DNA of 64,000 nucleotides, from positions 15,543,001 through 15,607,000 of the forward strand of contig NC_135149.1 in NCBI RefSeq assembly GCF_050948215.1. Direction: 5' to 3'. How positions within the stretch are numbered: position 1 is the stretch's first letter; the number at the start of each line of letters is the position of its first letter. Made by a program: the position numbers and the translations under genes. The notes beneath the pieces are model-generated. The model was not told the DNA's origin, ran no database searches, and saw only the letters and a list, made by a program, of their open reading frames with translations. Below, piece by piece: positions 23,303 to 36,100 of the stretch. This DNA comes from Halictus rubicundus. Taxonomy: Eukaryota; Arthropoda; Insecta; Hymenoptera; Halictidae.

Positions 23303-25440
23303 ATCTCTCGTTCTCTCGCTCTCGCCCTCGCCCTCCCTACCCCTTCGTTTTCCCGTTCCCTCGTCGACAAAACTATTCTCTCCTGATCTCGCTCTCTCCC
23401 CCTACCAATCTCCAACCCCCACTCACCCTTCGGTGCTCTCTCTTTGTCTGTCTTTGTGAGCTATTCGTTCGCGTACGCGTACATTTCCTCTTCGCCACTC
23501 TACGCTCTCTTCCTCTCGCGGATTTTGAATACACCGCTTTCGGGGTTTCTCTGTCTGTGACGCACTCTCGGTGCCGCCAAACTCCTCTCCCCCACACGTT
23601 TTGATATATCCACGTCGGGTCACGTCACGCGGCATTCTATCCCCTCTGAGTGTAGATTGAAATTAATACCCAATAATGCTTGTAAATCATTAGGGAAATG
23701 CACGAGCCGTGTTAAAACCGCGCGCTTCCATCCATGGCTGACGGTGGACGTTCTATATTTATTCAACGTTGGTTTCCTCGCCCGAGAGAGTTCGCGCAAC
23801 GAAAGTACACGGACTCGCGTCCGCGTTCACGCCCGCCGTGGTTGACGGTCCAGTGTTCGACGGAAAATAGCCGTCGACCGAAGATGATACGAGGGAATAG
23901 GGGATTATACATAGTTAATCCGGTGTTCCGTAGTAGTAAGACCGTGAGGCTGGTTTGGCTGGTTAAGCGCGAGTCAGCGGAGAGGGCGAGCGAGCGAGAA
24001 CGCGAACACGAACGCCGCGATCTTCGGCTGCGAGTAGGTATATTAGACCCGGTACTGCAGAAGCGATACCAAGCCAATGGGCAAACACGAGTAAATCAAG
24101 ATTGTCGGTGATTTGTAGCGGTCTGAACGTCTCTGCGAATTCGGGTTCTAAGTTTCGTCGATCTTCGTTGCGGTTGTTTCGTACCGAGGTTAAAGGCGAC
24201 GTTATTCCGGCTTGGTCGAAAGCGGGAAAAATATCTGTGCGCGAACAGCGCGATTCTTTCGCTCTCGAGTCCAGAGTTTCGAGCCTAAAGCCTAGACCCT
24301 AGACTATCGTCGAAAATCGTAGCTCGCGATGCGACCAATCGTTGTTCGTACCAAATATCGGCGACAGATTCGGAAGCGATCTCGGCGACCGTGTTTTCTT
24401 GCGGATCCAAATGCAAAGACTAAAAGTTCGACCAGGAGACGCGCGTACATGCAACAGGTGGCCTATAAAGCGTGGACGTCCGTTTATCAAGAACGAACAA
24501 GTGCATTCGCATTGACTGATGGATGTTCGGGTTCATTGTCACAGGTAATGGTGACACGTGGTTCGTACGTACCGACTTTAAATAGGAACAACGACGCGTG
24601 TCGGATTTCTCTCGACTCGACTCGACCCGCTATAGAAAATATATTTCACACCTCGAAATCTATATGTACGCGTTTCGGATGTATATCGGCATCGCGCGTA
24701 CACTTTAAACTCGAAACAGCTGATTCTCTTTGGAGATTCCGATTATCCGTCGAATGAGCTAGCTCCATTCGTCTCGACCCGTCGCTTGACGCGCGCGCAT
24801 CGGTATTCGTGCCTAAACGAATCGATCAGCCGTCGTCTTTGGCAGGATCCTGCCTCCGCACACGAAAGTCGATGTTTCTACGATCGTTTCGTTTCGACGC
24901 GAAGTTGCAAGGCAAGAGGACGATAAGACAGGGTAGAGCGACGACCGTGCGACGCATCGATGGCCAGAGTAAAACTACGGCACGCAAAGGTACCTTAAGT
25001 TACGAAACGTTACATTCCGGCGAATTTACAGACGAGGTGGGACCATCGAGGCTCTGCATCATAGTTCCGCGTCTGGCTTGTCCCACGGCGATAGTAAAAA
25101 CTTTTACGCTCCTTATAATTATGGGTAATTCGCGGTAATTAACGAGGCTGCTCAGAGTCACGCTGGCAATTTTCTGAGTAATATTTCTACAACGATAATA
25201 TCGCGTTTTCCTACGCCACCGGTTTCCTCGGTAAAAGAACCTGCTTCGAGAATCTACGTTCTGGGTCTTGCGAATCCACGTTGCTTCATGTTGATCTTTC
25301 GTCGCTTCGCTGACAATGTTGAAATCCGTTTAGGCTGTATTGTGAAAATTAGGTGACGCTGGTAGAACGCGATACGCGATTATTCCAGATTCTACGTATT
25401 CGAAGAAATCCTCTCGACATTCTCGGACGTATTAGGGGGA
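22703..25440. other. Gene-free stretch
   Basis: No recognised gene is present. A perfect (CT)n tract lies at 23254-23298 inside a longer C/T-rich segment that runs to about 23460. The rest is complex, CpG-rich sequence without coding features I can support. Confidence 0.4.
23254..23298. repeat. (CT)n microsatellite
   Basis: About 22 perfect CT dinucleotides. Confidence 0.95.
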
Positions 25441-25463
25441 CTCGTAAGTAATCAATTATTTTG
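25441..25463 (+). repeat. Left terminal inverted repeat of the mariner
   Basis: CTCGTAAGTAATCAATTATT matches the reverse complement of the right end over 17 contiguous bases (TAAGTAATCAATTATTT). Confidence 0.8.
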
Positions 25464-26637
25464 AAATCTAAAAAAAACTTTGTAGTAAATTCAAGTTTTT
25501 ATTTCCATCATTATCAAGGACAGTTTGCCATCTTTCCTGGAAATTGTCAATCCCCCTCTTATAGAAATCCAGGGTTCGTGAAGCAACATATGACTCAAGG
25601 TGCCTCCTTGCATCTTCTACAGAATGTTTTATTTCTTAAATAATGCTGCAGAGATCTGAAAAGATCAGAGGGAGCAATATCCGGTGAGTACGGGGGTGCG
25701 GTCAAACTTCACATTGCAATTCTTTGATTTTTTCCTGAGTGAGTTTCACTGGGGCCGGGCATTGTCAATTTGCAGTATTACACCTTTTCCGTGGACTAAA
25801 GATGCCCACTATTTCAATAGTTCTGAACACAGCCGTTGTAATTGCTCTGACAATACAACTCAGCAGTAACTGTTTCTCCAGGTTTCAACAACTCAAAGTG
25901 AATTATGCCACGACAGTCCCATCAAATGCACAGTAACACCTTTCTAAGTGATAAGCTAGGTTTAGGGGTTGATGTTGCGGTTTAATTTGCAGAAAGCTTT
26001 GCTTGGAACGCTTTATGTTACCACAAAAAATCCATTTTTCATCTCCGGTAACGATTCTGCTAAGAAATGGATCTCTACGAAATCTGGATAGCAATGAAGT
26101 GCAAATTGATCGACGAATATTCTCGTTGGTCTCAGGTAATTGATGTGGTACCCATATTCCTATATGCCTTTTCTATTTCGTGTAGGTGCCCTTGTATAGT
26201 TGACCATGTGGACCCAAGGCTTCTCGATAATTCTTGTATACTTAATTTTGGATCAGCTTCCACTAGAGATTTTAAGGGTGTCATTGTCAAATTCAACTGG
26301 TAGTCCACTTCGAGGCCTGTCAGATAGATCATAATCACCAGCAGCAAACCTTCTGAACCAACGTTGACACTTGTTGACCATCAATACATCTCCATAAACA
26401 TCGCAAATTTTCTTTGTTGTCACCGTTGCATTAAATCCCACATGAAAATGAAAAAGTACGCAATGACGAATATGATCCTCGGAAGGTACGGACGCCACCA
26501 TTTTATTACAGGGTTGTAAAAAGAAATTATACTTTTTAGAATATTTGGAACACAGGCTGCTTTACCGAAAACTGTAAAAGAATACGTGTCTCCTCATCAA
26601 CGATCGGTACAGAACTAAAGGCAAAACAAATTCTTTG

Positions 26638-26660
26638 CAAATAATTGATTACTTATGGGT
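26638..26660 (-). repeat. Right terminal inverted repeat of the mariner
   Basis: Reads CCCATAAGTAATCAATTATT on the minus strand and is preceded there by TA, the usual mariner target. The left outer edge is degraded. Confidence 0.8.
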
Positions 26661-27169
26661 ACGAACGCGAGATAAGCACGGCAGATTTGCCAAGGATTCC
26701 GGGCAAACTCTGTGGATGCGCGAACGACAAACTGCAAGGATCTGTTCGTTGAATTGATTTTACCGGTTCCGCTGGAAATGACGTTCCGTAACGAGACATA
26801 AATTCGAAAGACCATGGTAAACAGAATCGTATATAATGCGAGGCCGATGGTGTTTCCACGGCTACCGGCTCTATTCGAGTATCCAGCTTCGAAGACGCAT
26901 CGGAAATACGAATGTAAGCGATAACTATCGTCGCGGGGAATTGTGTAGCTAAAAAGACGCGGTAGTTTACCGAGTGTTTAGCTTGGAAAATGAATGTCGC
27001 GTATTCTCTGGTCTAGCCGGAAATGCGTTCGTGTTGGTGTCGGTGTCGGTGTCGGGTCGAAACGAACCGCGTTACCTTTATCTGTTTTCGCCGTTTGCGA
27101 TCGCGTCTCATCTTGGTTCGATCGCGTAATAAACGCACGTGCTGAGCTGAATTCAGTTCTCGGGGGATC

Positions 27170-27171
<2 letters not shown>

Positions 27172-27221
<50 letters not shown>
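27172..27221. repeat. (CT)n microsatellite
   Basis: About 25 perfect CT units. Confidence 0.95.
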
Positions 27222-27223
<2 letters not shown>

Positions 27224-30200
27224 TGGTCGCTTTTGGTACCGCCACGCTCGCGTTCGTGCTCATACGTGCACGAATAAATACAGACGCTGAAGAGAACAGG
27301 TAGAGGAGTTCGAGCGCAGACACGTGCGTACAAATACGGTGGGAGCGAGAGGGAGCGAAGGAGAGAGGGAGACCCGGTGTATCCTGGTATACTCGTATAC
27401 TTGTATACTCGTTGGTGTGCGGAGGAGAGTTTACGTAGGGATGGAGCGGTGGTTGAGTCGAGTGTAGGGACCACCACCCAGCCGTTGAGCTGGGTGGAAG
27501 CGTGGCTTGCGGGGGTGGCTGCCGGCAGTGTCGGCAGTGTCGGTGCTGCCGGTGCTGCCGGTGCTGCTCGGTATAAGCCAGTGCGCGTCAATAACCGTCC
27601 ATCAGATGTAATAGCTCCCCGAGACACATCGGTTGCATTTAAATGGCTGCTTAGCCGACTCTGTCTCGACGCCGACGTGGATCTATGGAATTCCATCAAG
27701 CTCTACGGGATCCCTTATCGTCCTAGCCGGGTCGTCGCGTCTCGGTCCAAGCGTTCCCGGACTCGCGTTATTTTCTTTGCCGTCTTCCAATGGAGTGCGC
27801 TTTCGCGGTTACCTCCTCTCCCCGAGGAGATGGCAACCGGCAACTCGAATTTCAGAACTTGGATCGTCCCTTTCCGCGAGATTCTCCGTCGAGTCGGGAC
27901 GAAACGGTTCGGCCTTGGAAATTAGGCCAGCTTATTTAAAAACGCCGGGGCGCTTCGATCTCGGAATCTGATGGTTTCGTTCGATCGTTTCTCGGAAACG
28001 TGTAAACGGTGACAGAGCGCGGTACCGTGAAAAACGTAACAAGGAACGATTACCGAGTCTCGCCTCGGCCGTCTCGCCCCGACCGGAATAGTCACGAAGT
28101 AAAACGGGAGAGGAGTCGGGCTAACAACCCACGACACGGTCGAAATCCGCTGACTGGAAGATTTTCCGATTGCCTCCATCGACGAACCTACGTGCTCGTC
28201 ACAACACGGTTCGTTCCAACCGAACCGATCCCCGTTCTATCCTCCGCCTCTGCAAGTTCTTCTCCGCGCTAGTGTTGTCCGTACTCGTATTTTCCTTGTG
28301 TAACCGTCGTTTCGACGTTCGAATCCGTTTCCACGATCGTGCAGGAAAGTCTGCGAAATCGAAACGGAAACGCGATCGAAACGGTATAACGCGTTGTTCC
28401 CGCGACGCGATGGACGGGAATAGAGGAGAGGGCCGATTCGATCGTTTCGGTACCGCGGGGCTATGCTCGTCCTTCTTTTTCCGAGGTAGGTGTAGCCCCC
28501 CCCCCCTTCTGGTCGGTTCCTCTCAGGCGGTGACTTAATCCCTCGCGGGCGTCGAGGCTGCGGGGGTTAGGCGTGCTCGTTTTGCCCGCGGGATTGCCGT
28601 AGAGCCGTAGAGCCGTAGAGCCGTAGAGCATAGAGCGTACAGTAGACGGTAGACAGAGGTGGCAGCTACGGTGGCGATAGCGGCGAGGGGGTATGAGGAG
28701 TGCGGGGGGTGCAAGGGGCGCCAGGAACGAGAGGGACCAGTGGGACCAGAGGGACGAGAGGGACGAGAGGAACGAGAGGGACGCGAGGGGGCAGTTACAG
28801 GCAAAAGGATCTGCATGGCGGCTCTACCGCGTCGCAAATCACTTAAACTGCGGCTGGTGGAGCTACGCGAGGGCAAGCTCGACTCTCGGGAGGGAGGGGT
28901 GTTGGATAGTCGAGGGTGCGGAGGAAGAGGACGGGGGGGGGGGGAGGGGTGAGTGCTGGATGGAGGACGGAGGTAGAGGATGGAGGAAGTGTACGAGGAA
29001 CAGGGGCAAGAGGAGAAGAAGGCGGAGGTGGAGGGTGATTATAAGACCGCTCGGGGTTGCTGGCTAGCGAGGTAGTACCATCCGTTATGACTATAAATCT
29101 AAGATAACAATAACGTCCCCCTCACCTCTGAACAGTGTTCTCTCTCGCTCTCTCTTTGTGTGTGTGTGTGTCTGTGTGTGTACCCGCGTTTCCCTCAGAT
29201 TTCCCTGTGTGTACGTTCGCTCCGTTTCTCTCTCTCTTCTTTCCTATCCAACGATTCTCCGGCTTTTGCGTTTGGTCCTTCCGATTCGTAGATTTCTTTC
29301 TTTTCCGGGTGTTGTCCGTCTGACCAGCGCATCGGTCGTCTCGATCGGCGAGCAGTTAAACGGCACGCCACACCGTTCTCAACGAAATAGCAAAGATTTC
29401 GGAAAGCGCGATGAACTTGCCGGTCGAATAAGTACCAATTTGTATTGTATCGGATCGCATCGCGTTGTTTTGTATACATATATGCATACGTTAGGCTGAA
29501 CGGAACGAAATTCTGTAGAGGACGGTTGGGCGAGGGTGGACGGGAGGGGGTAGGGTAGCTAGCAAGCGCGCGTGTATGTTTTCGTCCACGTTAAGCTCTT
29601 CGAAATTGATGCACACAGGCCGCTCGACGCGCATTTGTGCAGCGCACCTGTGAATTTATCGATATTAGCTGGAACGGCCGATACAGCTGGCGCAAACCAA
29701 ATGGAACCGAATCCTGACCATTATTCCGGAACGCGTTCGAAGGAAAAGGGAGAGACGCGAACGAACGCGACGCGACGCGACGCGACGTCGAAAGACACGC
29801 GTGTCCAAACTGCTGGTGTTGCCGGCGGCGCTTCGTTGGTCGTCGGTTTCTTATTAGATACGCCGGCTTAGGTGCAGCGATCGTTTCAACTGGTACATGT
29901 CCCCCGTGTCGCTTGCTCGCCTATTCGCCGTTAGAGCGTTGGTAGGCGCAACGAGATAACGGTTTGGCTTTAACGTTTCTACCAGCTACGCTTTTAATTG
30001 GGCTTAATGCCGTAAACAGCGAGCGCGTTAATGAAAAGTACCTCGACGCGGCATTACTATTCGGTACATTAAGTCGCAAAATGAAATTCACAATCGATGA
30101 CCACGCTGGACCGTCGGCGAAAGAGTAATAATGCATCGCGATAAATATGTATACCAGTTTATCGTAATAATGAGTTCACCGTTTCCTGGGTTGGACGGAG

Positions 30201-30446
30201 AGGAACACGGAAACACAGAAACACAGAGAATGACGGAAGCAGACCGTAGCCGTAGCGTCCGCGGCTCACCATCCGAGTTTCCGAGTTTCCGAGTTTCCGA
30301 GTCGGGAGCAAGAAGGACGGTCAACGGTTGCGTTTCGCTTTCGCATTCGCGTTCGCGCTCACGCTCGCCGGTACGGGGAAATAGGCTGTTGCTGTTGTTG
30401 GGCGAGAGACGCGCGTGCAGGAGAGTGGCGGCATCGGCGGGCCAGC

Positions 30447-30498
30447 GGGCAACGAGCAACGAGCACCGAGCAACGAGCAACGAGCAACGAGCAACGTG
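30447..30498. repeat. GCAACGA heptamer repeat, second locus
   Basis: About six units of GCAACGA with one GCACCGA variant, the same heptamer as at 21189-21222. Confidence 0.9.
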
Positions 30499-31837
30499 CA
30501 ACCGGCCGGCCTCGTTGGCACGACGGAGGCGGCAGGGGTGGTGACCAAAGTTCGTTATTTTATTGGAAATTTTGGCGAGTCCCCGGTTGAATTTTGTGAA
30601 TCGCGACTGTTCGATTGCTTTCAAAGGTAAATTAATATCGCGCCATGAACACGTGCCCATCCGATGCACTGATGAGCTTAATGAGAACGGAAGTAAAGAG
30701 CCGTGGATAAATGCTACTTTGATCAGCAACTAATTGGACTCCCGGGCAAAACACTAATTGTCGATGAGCTCAAAAGCTAGGTATAAACCTTGATTCGTCG
30801 AATTGATTTTAGTATGAGCAGCATAGCTGTGACGATTCGGAGCGATTCCCGGACGAGCGTCGATCCGAGTTCGGAAAGGGGATCGGCATCGCTTCGAGTT
30901 GCGTCTAGAACGTCGATTCGACCACAGGAACAGAAACAGGGGTTATGCGAAAGGTATCGCAGCGAAAGCAATGAGAAGCGAGAAGAGGCGAGGCGAGGCG
31001 AGGGTCTGGAAATAGCAGGCGCTGCGCGCTGGCTGCAACGCGTGTCCGTTCAGCAATAAGGGAAATCGAGGAATGAAGAGCCGTTTGGGTACATCTGCTG
31101 CTGCGTCGTCTATCACATCCGCAACAGGGCCAGCTAATACACGTATAATTACTCGCGTCTAAGATTTATTTTAATTAGCCTCTATAACTTCTCCTAACGA
31201 GCGGAGCTCCGATTCGCGGTCCGGTAAAGCGTTACGTTCTTGCATTAGATTCGAGCGCGATGCAACGTTTTTCATTCGGTGAAACGTGCGAAGAGACATT
31301 TGTTTGTTTTTTCTTTCGTTTCCCTCGTCGCGAGACTTTTACGAAACGGGCATTGAAAATGGCAAAAAAAGAAAAGGTAAAGGGGAAACTGAAACGGAAG
31401 AAAAGACCAAAGGGGAATGGATAAGGGTGGAAACGAAGAGATTTCCCCGGTTAGGATAGTTGTTCGGCGCTGCAATTCATTCGCTCCATTAACTCGTTCA
31501 TAGGCGATCTAACGTCGTGGCGTTGTCTCACACCCAATAAGCCGGCAGTAAATCAGTTCTAGTATCCGCCTTACCATCTTCCACCCTTGTGCCTCGCTGT
31601 ACGAGCTTCTCGAGGTTGGAAAGGTGGCGGCAAACCCGAAACTCAAGCCAAACGAACGAACCAAGGGCGAATCTGGCGAATCGGGAGGGTGGTAGCTGCG
31701 AGATGGCGAGAGTGCTGCTGTAAGATCGCTAGCAAACCCGTAATCGGCGTAAACCCGGGGACTTGGACGGTTAGGATGGTTAGGCGGATCCTTTATCGTG
31801 CTTGCGTGCCACGGAAAGAGATGGAGAAAGAGAGAAC

Positions 31838-31839
<2 letters not shown>

Positions 31840-31877
<38 letters not shown>
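31840..31877. repeat. (GA)n microsatellite
   Basis: About 19 perfect GA units in a longer purine-rich run. Confidence 0.95.
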
Positions 31878-31887
<10 letters not shown>

Positions 31888-33135
31888 GAGAGAGACAGAA
31901 AGAGGGGGAGAGGGGAGGGGTAACTTGCCGTCTATAGGTACGTAGAGCAATCCGTATTAGATTTCTCGCGTAGTCAGAGTAATCGTACCTATGAGAGGGG
32001 AAATCGGTGGTCGCCTCCAGCCTAAATCTATATTTCCATCTTCCATAACCCGTATCTGTTCATCTGGTACCACCGACGTAAACGATGGCGAGAGCATTTC
32101 GCGTAACCTTCCGCCTCCCAACGTTTCCCTCCCCTTTCCCCTTCGTCTTTCCGTTACGATTCCCCTCACCGATGTTGCCCTTCCGTATCGCGCATAGCAT
32201 GTCGACTCGAATCGCAACCCTCTTCTACGCGACACGTACAACGCGTATACGTGTATAGTATGCGTAAGTGTAACGTCTATGACCTACACAACACACGTAT
32301 ATGCGTGCCCGCTGTATCATAACGTACACTACTATAGATACACTGGCAGTTTGGTATCTTGCCGGTCGCGACGCGACGCGACGCGACGCGACGCTACGAT
32401 TCGAACTCGCCTCCCCCATCCGCGCGGCTCTGTATCCTGTGCCGCGACAAATCCTCGCGCGGTGTTCTTGCAGACCAGCGCAGCGCGACGGCTCGAGCAC
32501 ATTTTCTTGAAATACGGCGTCCCTGGGAGCATAAACGCCGTTACTATTCCCACAAATTGTAACTGGTGTTAATTATTGACTCGATACGCACGCGTGTTCT
32601 TGTATGCGTGCTCGTCTTCTCGTGGTCGGAGCCGCGTAGATGCGCGCGCGTCCCTGCGAGCAAACTTCGGAGCCGTACCAACAGGGAAAGAGGCAAAGAG
32701 GGAGTAAGGGAAATGGACTGTCGAAGAACAGAATTCGCGCAATCGGCTACAACAACCTTTGCGGAATAGAACCGTGCCATAGAGACAATGAAATCCTGCC
32801 TTCGTTGTTATCGCGCGAACCGCGTACGTTAGCGACGCTTATCTTCTTAGGGAAAACGAAGGCAGATGGCTCGACCAAACCTATTTCGCTTTCGATCATT
32901 TACGATACGGCCAGGGTTGAACGTGCCGTGGTTTTCTCCAACAGACACATACCCCAGACGACGGCCATCTCAACTGCAAGGTGTGCTGTAACATGCGTAC
33001 TATGCCGAAGTCTAGGCAAATTGTACACGCAATTAGACCCGAGAAAAATGACGCGCGCGACACCAAAACTCAATGACGAACGGAACACGACGACGAATCG
33101 GATCGAAACAGAGTATAACTGGTTTTGTTGTCGTG

Positions 33136-33142
33136 TCGGCGT

Positions 33143-33180
<38 letters not shown>

Positions 33181-33181
33181 T
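33136..33181. repeat. GGTGTC / GGCGTC hexamer repeat
   Basis: Seven to eight hexamers; the first units are GGCGTC and the rest GGTGTC. A shorter GGTGTC array lies at about 27030-27055. Confidence 0.9.
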
Positions 33182-36100
33182 TTCGATTCGTTTCGTCCGA
33201 AAGGAAACTCCTAAGCAGACGGACGGCGTACATATATGGAACAGGCTCGGTTACGCGTTCTCCTCTTATCGTACGAAGCATCCGACCAAATTGAAAGTTT
33301 CGTCTGAGAGGGAAATACATTTGTAAATGAAACAGTCGCGAACGTATGGCCCGACAGCCTGCGGCTATTCAATCTAACCGGGGGTACAAAGCTAATAGAA
33401 ATTCTACGTCTCTCGCATAAAGGAAACCGTGAAATAAAATCGAATGTGGATCCTCTTGCACGGATTACCCATAAGTTACACATCCGATTGCTGGACATTT
33501 ACCGAACGTTGCGCAGGTATTAGTGAAATCAAGTTTCGATTCTCGACTTTACCCCGGCGCGCCGGGCCGCCTCTCGTTTCGCGTTGACTGCTACCGGCGG
33601 TGGTTTTATCGCATCTGGCGTTTCGCGTATCTCTCGTCAAAGTAATAAACCATTAACGGTAATCGGATGGTGGCCGCGAAACTCGAAAGACCGTTTTAAA
33701 CGTTGAACGATTGCCGACGGCACACGTTATATCTACAATAGAATAGAATAGAATAAAATAGAATGGAATAGAGAGAGAACGTAATGTAATGCAATGCAAT
33801 TTAATAGAATAGAATACATAGATTTGTAGCAGACAAAAGGTTTCGAAGAGGAATAAAGAGATGATAATTCGATGGTGTCGAGACGGCAGTCTGCGCGAAG
33901 TAGCAGGGTTGGGACAATAATGCGATGCTCGCTCCCAGGATTGTGGCGTCGAATTAAGATTCCGTGGAGGAAGCACCAGAGAATCCTCGTGGTAAAGTAA
34001 CATGGGCTTAAGTCCTCAAGATAATTTACCGTTCAAACGTTAACCCGAAGCCAGTTCGGTTCGCCAATCCGGAGTGTTTCTACGGGAATTCGGAGGATGG
34101 GTAGCGAGAACGGAGTTTGGGTACGGAGGAATACAAAAGGAAAGAGCCGAGGCAGAGAGGGAGACAGGACGACGGAAAGAGAATTGGAGCAGGCGAAAGA
34201 CGGCGAGTCTAGGCTCAGGAATCGCGGGACGAGAACAGAGACGAAAAGAGCGAGGAGAGTAACGTTTTCCTGGCCATGACACTGCGACGACGGCGCTCGG
34301 TTCCCGACCTTTTTACCCTCGCTGCCGGTGACACATTTCTTGATTTTCAGAACAATGCGACCATAAAGCAACGAAGGCGTGTAAGAATGCGTGGCAAGCA
34401 AAGTATATTTACCTACCGTGTCGTAAATACCGAGAGATACGCGGCCGGGACGATCGGCTCGTTTCAAATGCTTGCCGCGTACAAACGAATTTTAGACATT
34501 TTCAACCAACCGGTTTGAACCGGACACCGGAAATCGGATGAATACGACGGGGAAACGTCGTTAAAATTTATTCGGCCCGCCGAACTACCGAATTTCCCGT
34601 TGCCTTCGACCAGGCAAATACCACCGTAATCACGGGTATCATCCTCTTTGATTTGCCAAGAACGAGCCCGACGCATTAAAATTCATTAAAATTCGCGTTT
34701 GCTGCGCGGAAACGGCAAACAGGCCGAAGTACCCGATACTCTGCATATCGTTCGGAAACGTTAACGAAACGCAACGGGAGCATTGTCACCGTCACCGTCT
34801 CCGTGTCGACGACGCGACGAGACGCAGAATAGAAGGGCGGAGCGTGAAAAGATTGGAAGGGCGCAGAGGAAATATTGGCAAAGACGAGGAAAACGAAATG
34901 GAGAAGGAGGAGGACGAAGGAGGAAAGAAAACGAAGGAGGAAGGAGCCGACAGACGTTTATCCCTGGTCAGACCGTGGACGATTCCACCAATAAGAGGCT
35001 TCTGTTAGCGAAGGGATCAACCGCTGCGAGATGATTATTTCGTGGCTCACTGGGATTGAATTCGCGTTGGAGAGTGCTCGACGGTGGAGTCGGGCCAGTC
35101 TTGCGAGAAGGAAGGATCGTACGTTCGGTTTTTTATCGGACGCCGCTACCGTTCAACAGCATTCTCACCCAACACGTTTTCGTTCCAATCATCGTCGACA
35201 TCGTCGTGGCAACCGCTATCGGCGTTTACGCGATTCCTCTCGCTGTCATTTTCGAACAAGCGAGCCAACTCGAGCTTTTTCTAGCGGTCGAATTCGTTAT
35301 CCGGTGGTATCGGTGTGCGATCGGGCGCGATCGGTACCGCGTTACGCGGCACCCTTAAGCCAACGGAATGAAAAATCGTGTTTCCGATAGCCGGAACGAA
35401 GCAGCCTGTAAGATCGAGAAACACGATGCGATTCTATTTAGCGGTGCGTCGTTTGACGGGGTTTATTGGGGGTGCAACAGGTCGGGTTAGACTGGAGTGT
35501 GTTCTCTCACCACCATCATTAGTCAACGTCACCACTCGATTCTCCCTCTTTCTCACCCTCCCACTATCCCACTCTCCTACTCTCCCACTCTCCCATTCTC
35601 CCACTCTGGCACATCTTGCTCGCGCGCGCTGTCTACGTATCTCTTCTTTGCGTATCCGTTCGTCTGGCTACCTGACCAACCGAATAGTAGTTTACCGTAT
35701 CTATTACCAACGTTTAACGTCGAGCCCCGTGAATCGAGCAAGGGTTTATCCCTTGTTTACTCGCATACCTACAACGGATATACGTGTACTCGTATTCCAC
35801 GTACACGCGTTACGTCCCCGTACGTGTACAAGCGAAAGAGATGTATCGGGGAACGAACGAAACCGATCGAGCACGGATCATGCAGGTACAGGTAGAGTTA
35901 AAGGTAAAGGAAAAGCGAAAAGTCGCGACGTAGAACGCTGCTATGCAGGAACGATACACGGACCGTGCGCGTGCCTCGAGAGGAGATTTCGTGGTTCGCG
36001 GAAACCGGAAGCCGGTGGACGAGCCGGTCTCGCGGTGCTCGGATTGTTAAAGTGTACAGCGAATATATGTGTAGTTAGACTGGAATACCGGTAACAAAAC

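Larger units (their letters stand above)
25441..26660 (-). pseudogene. Decayed mariner transposon with terminal inverted repeats
   Basis: A 1.2-kb element carries minus-strand remnants of a mariner transposase in several frames, so it is frameshifted and inactive. The N-terminal helix-turn-helix block (about 26501-26253) includes RWFRRFAAGDYDLSDRPRSG. Then come SIQELSRSLGSTWSTIQGHL (about 26250-26180), the first catalytic block IVTGDEKWIF (about 26050), HFELLKPGETVTAELYCQ (about 25900-25850), the second catalytic block IDNARPQ (about 25770) and PHPPYSPDIAPSD with the third Asp (about 25700-25670). All three Asp of the D,D34D triad survive. The ends TAAGTAATCAATTATTT (left) and its reverse complement (right, about 26638-26656) are matching terminal repeats. 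The element is AT-richer than its surroundings, as expected of an insertion. Confidence 0.9.
26661..30544. other. Gene-free stretch with many microsatellites
   Basis: No recognised gene is present. Simple repeats include GGTGTC at about 27030-27055, (CT)n at 27172-27221, GTGCTGCCG units (27540-27565), AGAGCCGT units (28600-28630), GGGACGAGA units (28735-28785), CGACG pentamers at 29765-29788 and GCAACGA at 30447-30498. An AT-richer island at about 29985-30075 (TTTTAATTGGGCTTAATGCC, GCGTTAATGAAAAG) may be regulatory. Confidence 0.4.

Noticed and set aside
35056..35358. 100-codon plus frame with a hydrophobic middle part
   Set aside because: One frame in GC-rich DNA with overlapping frames of similar length; no homology or splice context.
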